Source of the DNA: Pectinophora gossypiella
Lineage: Eukaryota > Arthropoda > Insecta > Lepidoptera > Gelechiidae
NCBI RefSeq assembly: GCF_024362695.1
Contig: NC_065431.1
Location: forward strand, 5,524,624 to 5,588,623
Length of the DNA: 64,000 nucleotides
Reading direction: 5' to 3'
Under the pieces are notes generated by a model that had not been told where the DNA came from, did not search any database, and worked only from the letters and a program-made list of their open reading frames with translations. The translations under genes and the position numbers were made by a program. Within the stretch, counting starts at the first letter, position 1, and every line of letters starts with the position of its first letter. This document shows, one piece after another, positions 1-9,500 of the stretch.

Positions 1-140
1 ATAACCCGGGCGAATCAAAAGGTACGTCGCTGGTATGCAATCCGTTTGACGTGCTGTCTACTTAACTGTGTCGGGTTATTGATGGATGTAAAATTTTTAG
101 ACGGTTGGTTTAGATTTGTGCTTAATATCGAGTTTTTACC
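1..140. mobile_element. GGCCCCGATTCC foldback MITE, cut by the window edge
   Basis: Starts inside the element (ataacccgggcgaatcaaaa) and stops near 140, where a different repeat (ttaccgcattaattatggg) begins. Confidence 0.6.
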
Positions 141-594
141 GCATTAATTATGGGTATTATGTGTTTTAATTATGATAATAACCGCGTAAAACTCAAACAA
201 TTTACCTTATATGTCGTGGCCAGATCGTAAAATTGATCATTTCATGACGTGTTCGACCATTTCATGAAATGGTCATATTTTAATGAAATGGCCAACTTAT
301 ATTTTATTTTAATATTATAACCCCAATAATAATCAGATCGCTCCTTAGAGTTATAGCTAGGAATTTACCTACTTTATTCTAAATTTCATTGATACCATTT
401 GGGAGAGCCGCTGATTCTTGAGACACAGATTCGTCTAGTTTAAGAGTCAGAGACTTCAAAACATTTTTGTAAACTTATTATTATTTATTATTAATATAAT
501 AAAATACATATTTTTATAATTCTATAAGTTTGATGAAACGGTAAATAAGTAGATATTTTCTAAAATAATGTGTGTAAGAGTACTTCCAACTTAC

Positions 595-3500
595 CCAGCT
601 CAATAATTTCAGCCCAAGTCATTTTGACGATGCCGGAGAGAGTTATGTTGTACACACGAGTCTCTTTTGGCCTGTGACGGAGGAAATATGACAAATCAGA
701 GGGGTTAAAAAGATTACGTACAGTCATGAGCAATATAATGTACCCACTTTAGGACTCTGTCGCACTAACATATTTGACATTTAGTGAGACTTACAGTTCA
801 ATTTGTCAAAAAAGTTAATGTGACATGGTACAGTCATGAGCAATATAATGTACCCACTTTAGGACTCTGTCGCACTAACATATTTGACATTTAGTGAGAC
901 TTACAGTTCAATTTGTCAAAAAAGTTAGTGCGAAATGGTACCAAAGTGTATACATATTAATGCTCGTGACCGTACAAGAAAAGGCTAGTTTCCAACCAGT
1001 CAAATCAGTTACTTTTTTCTAAACGTCAAAACAGGAAATTACTATGGAATTTGTACGAAAAAGCACACTGTGACGTCATAAAAAAAGTGATAAAATGTCG
1101 GACTTATTATTACGTTTTTCTTGATTAAAATGAATGAATAAGTTAAATAGAAAAAAGAAAATTTTTCGTTACTTTTAAATCTGTCTTCATTTAGTAATCA
1201 CAATTTTATAATTTATCTTTATTTATTTATTTAATCGTTAACAATTTTTACATTGTGTTCGACATTATATATAATAATAATAATCCATTTAACATATTTA
1301 AACATTTCATGACAAGAACATAACAATTTTACATATACAAAAATAATGAATAACATAAAATTTATAGCAATTAATAATAATTTAAATAGCAAAAACAAAG
1401 TAACAATGTCAATGAATTGAATTGAATTAAGCAATAATGTCAAAATTTCAAAGGTATTTAGATTTAAGGATGTTAAGTTCAATAAAAAAACCTTTTTAAC
1501 CTAGTACACGACCAAATTTATAAAGTTAGTGATTATTTAGAAGATATGAATGCATGGGATTAACTGTCTGAGAACTGATATTAGGCAGCTAAATTACTCA
1601 ATTGTATATCAATATTTTATGTTTATTTTATTTTTTTTAAAAAAGAACGTCTAGGGCCCTGTGCCGAGGTTTTTCTTGCAGCTTCTTTTCCCCGGCTATA
1701 CAGGTTGTGAGAAGCTGCAGTAGTTTTAGGCGGATGAGACGTTCGTTATGTAAAAATTGACGATTCAAAGTGTAACTATGTTACCTACTGAATAAAGATA
1801 TTTTTGAATTTTGAATTTGAATTTTGAATTTCATCTGAAAATCAAAATTGTAATTCAATTTGACATTTGCGCTTATAAAAGTAAGGGTGTGATGGCAAGA
1901 AATGTCAAAAAGCAATATTGTTTTTTTTAGATGAACCGCTTTGATGTGGTCTTTGTAACCCCTTAGGAATAATTCCGCATTAAGTATTTGCTAAGATCTA
2001 TAATTCCATTCTCACTTACCACCAAGTGAGTTAGGAGTTCTTCGTTTCTCCATATTTTAATAAAAAAAATATCTACTTAGTATCTACATCACATCCTTTT
2101 AGACGAGGCGTTATATCCAGGTCTCACCCAACTGGGCGCCTTCAGGCCTGTTGTCTTTAGAACCCTCAGTGATTCCCTTTTATCCAACCGTTAATGTCAT
2201 TTGCGACATCCGTACATACATAAACTTATTTAGAACCGCGGTAAGCAGAGACTATGGAATTCCATTTGCTTCGATCCTCACACACTTCTTTTGCTTCTTC
2301 CACATTCATCAATCGTTTTCATACGTGCGCGTTGCTTCAGATAAGATCGTATCCGGCTAAGTAGTTAATGCCATTTGCGAGTAACGTCAAAAAAAAAAAG
2401 ATCGTACTACTAAACCTTTTCTAGGGATATTCATATTCATATTCATTTAATCATTGCAAAGTCACAAGTAGTTAGGTGTTACATACATGGTATTAGGTAC
2501 ATGTGACGCCCTGCAAGGGCACAGCAACGTAAGAGGTGACAGCAGCTTCATTATTAAAAATATTAGAAAGTAACATAGTTAATTATGAATTAAACAAGTT
2601 AAAGGTAACAAAATTATTATACACTTACAAAATTATTACATACTAATATACATCACAGTCTAAAATACAATATTTAAAAAATTATATTATTTATTAACTT
2701 ATAATATTTAAAACTATACAAATTAAATAAAGTACTCAAGCAAATATACAATACATAATTATATACTTACCTAAGCACCTCATCGAACAATCTGTTTATC
2801 ATTAAAAAACTCTTCAATATTATAATAACTTTTGTTTAGTAGGAATAATTTTAATTGTTTTATGACTTTAAATTTTCTGTTTTTTTGATAGCATTTGGAA
2901 TACTATTGTAGATTTTAATTGTCATACAATGGGATATCTCCAATTTGGCCAAATCTACAGCTAGCCATGTCCAAAAGATCAGGAGTACTTACTTATCAAG
3001 TGCAGTAGCGTATGCAAGTAGAATGCATCCGTTGACGGTGACGTCGACGGGCATGGCGTCTGCCATGTAGGAAGGCTCGCAGTGCATGGAGCGGATAACA
3101 CCTGGAAAAAAAATAATAGTTTTTCGAGTCAATAGCTATAAGCGCTGTCCTCCGTGTAATGGCCTCCGTGGTTCACTGGTTGAGCGCTGGGCTCACGATC
3201 CGGAGGCCTCGGGTTTGAATCCAGGGACATATCTCAAAAATCACTTTGTGATCCCTAGTTTGCTTAGGACATTACAGGCTGATCACCTGATTGTCCGATA
3301 GTAAGACGATCCTTCGGAAGGCACGTTAAGCCGATGGTCCCGGTTATTACTTACTGCTGAATGTACGTAGTCGTTACATAAGCCATGTCTGGGGTCTTTA
3401 GCGGCTCAATAGTAACCCTGACACCAGGGTTGATGAGGTTGGTAATTCACCTCACAATCCACACGATAGAAGAAGAAGCGCTGTATGAGGAAGAATTATT

Positions 3501-6500
3501 ACAGATTGTTTGGCATACCTTTTCCACTGCCAATCAGCAGGCCAGTGGGCCCATTAAGGTTGTCCACCCATCCTGGATACGGGTCCTTCCACGCGGAAGT
3601 CACTGTTAAAACATTCAGAAAAAGTTTATAATCCTCTATTGACGGTTGTCTGGAAGAGATCGCTTTTAGCGATAAAGCCTTTGCCCACTTAGGGTGGTAT
3701 TAATAAACTAATCTCAGCTGAGACTGCCCTCAAGATCATGCTCAAGTCACTGTTTTTTATATGAGAACTTACTGTCACATTGACATGATCTTGAGAGCGG
3801 TCTTGAAGCTGAGATTAGTTTTTTAATACCACCCTAAGGGTGGTATTAATAAACGAATCTTAGCTGAGACTGCCCTCAAGATCGTGCTCAAGTCACTGTT
3901 TTTATATGAGAACTGTCACATTGACATGATCTTGACAGCGGTCTTGAAGCTGAGATCAGTTTATTAATACCACCCTTATAGTCTTTAGTTTTTCCTTGTA
4001 CCTTGTTCTGAGTCTTTGTGAAATAAATGTGTTCATTTCTCAGTTTCGTTTTCGAAATTACATCATTAGAGGAAGACCTAGAAGAGCGTACATTGACGAA
4101 ATTGGAGATGTCCTTAGAAAAGGTTCAGTACGATCTACTTTATACCGGCGTGCGTGTATGAAATTGATGAATGTTTAGGAAGCAAGAGAAGTGTGTCAGG
4201 ATCGAGGCAAATTGAATTCTGTAGTCTCTGCTTACCCCGGTGGGAAATAGGCGTGACTTTATGTATGTATGTAGTACATTCTAGAGTACATAGAACAAAT
4301 AAAAGAATAGACGAAAGTCGTGTCTCATAAAGAAGTCAAAGAATTTGCTTTTGATAGACAATTACGGAGAATGCTACACCGACAAGAGCGTGGCTCTTAA
4401 ATTTATGATGATGGTATTATAACTTAATAAGTACATAATAACAAACAACAAAAACGTCTAAAAAATTGGCTAGTTGATATGGAATTTTATGACTTGAATG
4501 AATATTTTCAACAACAATGATATTTAAAATTGACAAATGTTTATAATGTGACTAATTATTAGGTACTTACTTAATTCCTTGATGCTCAATACTGACATTA
4601 TTTGTAATATTGTACGTCCGACATGGACATGCTGTTGAGACAATTTTATAATGTTTGACACCTGCATGTATGTACCTACACAGCTTCTCAATAAATGTTT
4701 CTTGTTTCTTGTTTCTTGTTTGTTTGTTTGTTATAACTAAATGTATCGCATACTAAAAAAATAAAACCGGGCAAAGGAATCTACACTAACGTCTATAGCC
4801 CCATCTATGATGCAGATTTTGAACTAAATAAATGAAACAAACTTTTAATTTACCGCCATCTAGTGACAATAAAAAATACTGTGATAGATAGTTGACAAAA
4901 TGGCGGTAAAACATAATATTTACTTTGTTATTTTCCAGTAATAATAATAAATAAGTTTATTCAATTAGTAATTTTTAGTTTGTTTTTCTCAATTAGTCCA
5001 TTTATGGTGCACGAGTGAGAAAGAATTAAGATATTCTCTCTCGCACTAGTGTACATAACACATTTTAGTGACAACAATCTGGCGCCTATCAACAGTAAAT
5101 CACAGTTTTTTTTTTATCATCACTAGATGGCGAATTTTGAGAATAAAGATAAAAAAATAATAACATAATTATAATAATAATGTTTTTTTTCTCATGTATA
5201 AAATTGGTTTAGTTCCGCTACTCACCAATAGATGGCCTTGCAATGGCCAGTGGGAATTTGGTGCCATATTCCGCTACTAAATCTTCTGTGATCGCTTTAG
5301 TGTAGGAGTATGTGTTGGGTTCTGAAGATATCAACCTGTAAATAATTATTTTAATTATTTATATTTAATTTTTATGCATTACGATTATTCGCAGCATATT
5401 ATACTTCCTGTACAGTCATGCGCAATATAATGTATCCACTTTAGGACTCTGTCGCACTAACATATTTGACATTTAGTGAGACTTACAGTTCAATTTGTCA
5501 AAAAAGCTAATGTGACATGGTACCACAGTGTATACATATTAATGCTCGTGACCGTACCTATATGCTTCGAATAATCGTAATCCTACAATATTTTTTGTAG
5601 AAGAAAATTACTCGATGGGAAATCAAACTCGGAACCACCACTTTTATGGTCAGGGGACTTATAAAGGCTACAAAAAATCATCTATAAAAAAGCAATATTA
5701 CAATTTGACGTTTGCGCATATACCTAATAGTAAACACGCAATCCAAACAAATGTCAGAAACTACAAGTGCTAAGAGTATCAAATTTTGCATGGAGGTTCG
5801 TTTCAGAACGTAGGTGCTCACCAGGACGGGGTTTTGCGAAATTCAACCCCTAAAGGGGTAAAAATGGATAGCACGTTTGTATGAAATTCTATATTAGGCT
5901 GCACGCGAATGAACTCGGCTTGTAGGTACTTTTACAAAAGAAAGAAAGAAACATTTTATTAAGTATTTAGGACACCACAGACACGGATTACATTAGGTAT
6001 ATATGTCGAAGGGATATGATAAAAACGGGGATTTGACCAAATCCCCGACATCTTACCAAATAAACCTTTAAAATACCAAAGCAAAATTATTTTTGTCATT
6101 TCACTGAACCAATTTAGGGATTTGTTCAATTCACTAGATTTGTTTAGGGAAATGATAAAATCGTGTTGTTATTTTAACATCCTCCGTGATTTGATTAAAT
6201 CCCTTAGGGAATTGATCAAATCCCCGTTTTTATTATATCCCTGCGACATATACATTATAAAGAATCACATCAAAAGTCAACGCTAATATTTTCTATATAG
6301 AAACATGGAAAACGAACACAGAAACTTATACCTAAATTAAATATGACGTCATATCGGCAGGACGTAATATACGATCCCGACGACCCGATTACTCTAGCAA
6401 TAGAGGCAGCCAATCAGCTTGCGACACTAAACACTTCAGGACCCCGATACCGACCCCGCCGGCGTGGTCGACGATTTCCCTCATTCAGCGCTTATCGCTA

Positions 6501-9500
6501 TCGACCCACTAGGGTCGATTAATTCTTCCAAATATTTTTCCTCTCAGACGACGCCCTGAGCCGAGGTTCGCGCCCAACGGGGCACTCTCAGGCCTGTTGT
6601 CTTAAACGTTGTACCGGGTGAGAGCCTTCAGCGCTCCCCATTTGTCCGGCCAAGTAGTTAATGCCATCTGCGGCAAATCTACAATAAGTCACGTCAAAAA
6701 AAAATAAAAAAAATAACGTCATATCGGCTTACCCATGTGTAGTAGATGGTGTCCCGAATAAAAGGTCCTCATTCTGATGCCCCGGCGTGGGCCGCGCTGC
6801 TGGTATTCTGTGAGACCTGAGTACCTACTGAGTGAAGTACGGACATCGCGCCACCCACACATAAGCACTTACTTAGGCTCCAAGTGGTTGAGAAGATCAT
6901 CGTCCATCCACTCGACGATTTCCATGATCTTCCTGGGTTTGTGGACGGCTGGGTACAGTTTCTCCTCCAGCACATCTAGATGACAACGGCAGTACGCTGT
7001 CGACAGATGTACGAATACCTGGCGAAATCCACATATTAATACGCAGTATTTTTTCTATGCTTATATACATAAACAGCCTATATACGTCCCACTGCTGGGC
7101 ACAGGCCTCCCCTCAATCAACCGGAGGGGGTATGGAGCATACTCCACCACGCTGCTCCAATGCGGGTTGGTGGAGGTGTTTTTACGGCTAATAGCCGGGA
7201 CCGACGGCTTAACGTGCCCTCCGAAACACGGAATCATCTTACTTTTTCGGACAATCAGGTGATTCAAGCCTGTAAAGTCCTAACCAAACAAAGAACAGTC
7301 TCACAAAGCGATTTCGACAATGTCCCCATCGGGAATCGAACCCGGACCTCCATATCGTGAGCCTAACACTCTAACCACTAGACCACGGAGGAGGCGGAAA
7401 TGTCAAATAGCAAATTCCTTTTTTCAAACGAATTGCGTCAATGTTGCCTCCTCCAGCACGAACTTACTTCCAATTTCTCCATAGTTTCAGCGAGTTCTAA
7501 CACTCTCAGTGTTCCAGTAGTGTTCATAGCCACTGCATCTTTAAGTTTCTGATCAAACCTGAAATTAAAAACAAATCAAAATAATCGAAACAAAAATATT
7601 TCGCCAGGCTGTATGGCTATGTCCCTTTGCCTGCTCCTTCTCGGGGGCAATTTCAACCAACCAAAAACAAACATCTATGGAACAGGCTTTTTGGCGGGAA
7701 CGGGAACGGGACAGTTGCTTTCTTCATTGAATAATCTACTTATGTAATTATACTATGTAGTGAAATACACTCCTGTAAGTTTTTCATTAATATAAACGAC
7801 GAAAGCAACAAAGATTGAAGGTAAGTTTCCGTATTATGTTAATTTATAAAAATAATTACACATAAGTCCTTTTCAAATTCATTTATATACAATAATTACG
7901 TAATACATTAAGTATTCAGATTATTTTAACCCAGTAATGAGTACGTTCAACTGTTATTCAAAAGGTCTAGGGTTCATGTCCAGGCTAAAAACAATAACAA
8001 AATAAGCTTAAGTTATGCTGTATCGTAATCTTACCACTATAGTCAGAGGTACATGCACACACCTCAGTTATCAGCGACATCTGTTAGATTTTTCGGTTAC
8101 TAAGTTACATACATACATACATAAACTCACGCCTATTTCCCACCGGAGTAAGCAGAGACTATAGAATTCCATTTGCTTCGATCCTGACACACTTCCCTTG
8201 CTTTCTCCACATTCATAACTCGATTCGGTCACTAAGTTACATTTTCAAATATCTTGACATTCAGATAAAAACGAACGAACGAAACGAACTAATTGGTTCC
8301 TAAAAAAAGCACTAGATGGCGCTTGTCCGTGACAGAAGGTACGATAAGGTGCAAAAGTCCAATCAGTTTTTTGACAAACATGGCCGTAGAAAAAGAACCC
8401 CGGGACAGAATCTGATAGATCTTTGCCAGAATCATAGGGAAAGCATAAGCTTTCAGTACATAATAAGTCTTATCAGTGGAGGTTCTTGGACCAGATTCGC
8501 CCATTCTCCTTTTATAATTATGAACTAATGGTTCATAATTTCACAACTGTTTACAAATAATTTGCTGGGCTCAGTGACTGAATCTTTGCTCTTTGATTGT
8601 ACATAGTACAGTCGAGCATTAATGTGTATACAGACTTACTTTGATACCATGTCACATTAACTTTTTTGCCAAATTGAACTGTAAGTCTCACTGAATGTCA
8701 AATATGTTAGTGCGACAGAGTCCTAAAGTGGGTACATTATATTGCTCATGACTGTACATAGTACATACCTGACGCAAGCGGCGCTATGGAAGACCATATT
8801 GCAAGTACTCTGCAGCAGCTTCCGGTCCTCATCAGATATGCCAAGTTCTGGTTCCAGGATGTCTCCAGCGATGAGACGGAGCTTCTTGAAGCACGTTGGG
8901 TCCTTTTCTTTGAGAGGGTCAAAGACCTGGAAGAAGGGTTCGATTAGAAGACATATATCATACTTATAAATAAGAGAGATATGCCTTCAGCACTCACGCC
9001 AACTTCATCAACCATGGTGTCAGGGTTACTATTGAGCCGCCAAAGGCCCCGTGTCTCAAGTAACGACTACGTACTTACATCAGTAAGTAATAACCGAAAA
9101 CAACGGCTTTCCTTGCTTTCCGATGCACGGATCATCTATATTTTCGGACAACCGGGTGTGTGAATGAGACTGGTGAAATAGTGCTTTTTGTGATACCTAC
9201 GTCCCCACCAGGATTCGAACCCGGGACTTCCGACAACGGACAAGAGCGTGGCTATTAAATTCATGATGAAATTATTTTCAATTCAGTACTTCTGCGATGG
9301 TTTTCTACTTGATATCAACTCAGAATCATGTTCATCCCTCCAAGTTTTCCTTCCGGTGTCACCGACAGCGACACCCTGTATACTGTTACACCTCTGCCTA
9401 CCCCTTCGGGGATACAGTCGTGAAGCTATGTTATGTTATGTCAATATCTGGGGGCACGGGAGTGCCCCAGCCAAGACAAGGAAATTAAAATGTTTTGTGG

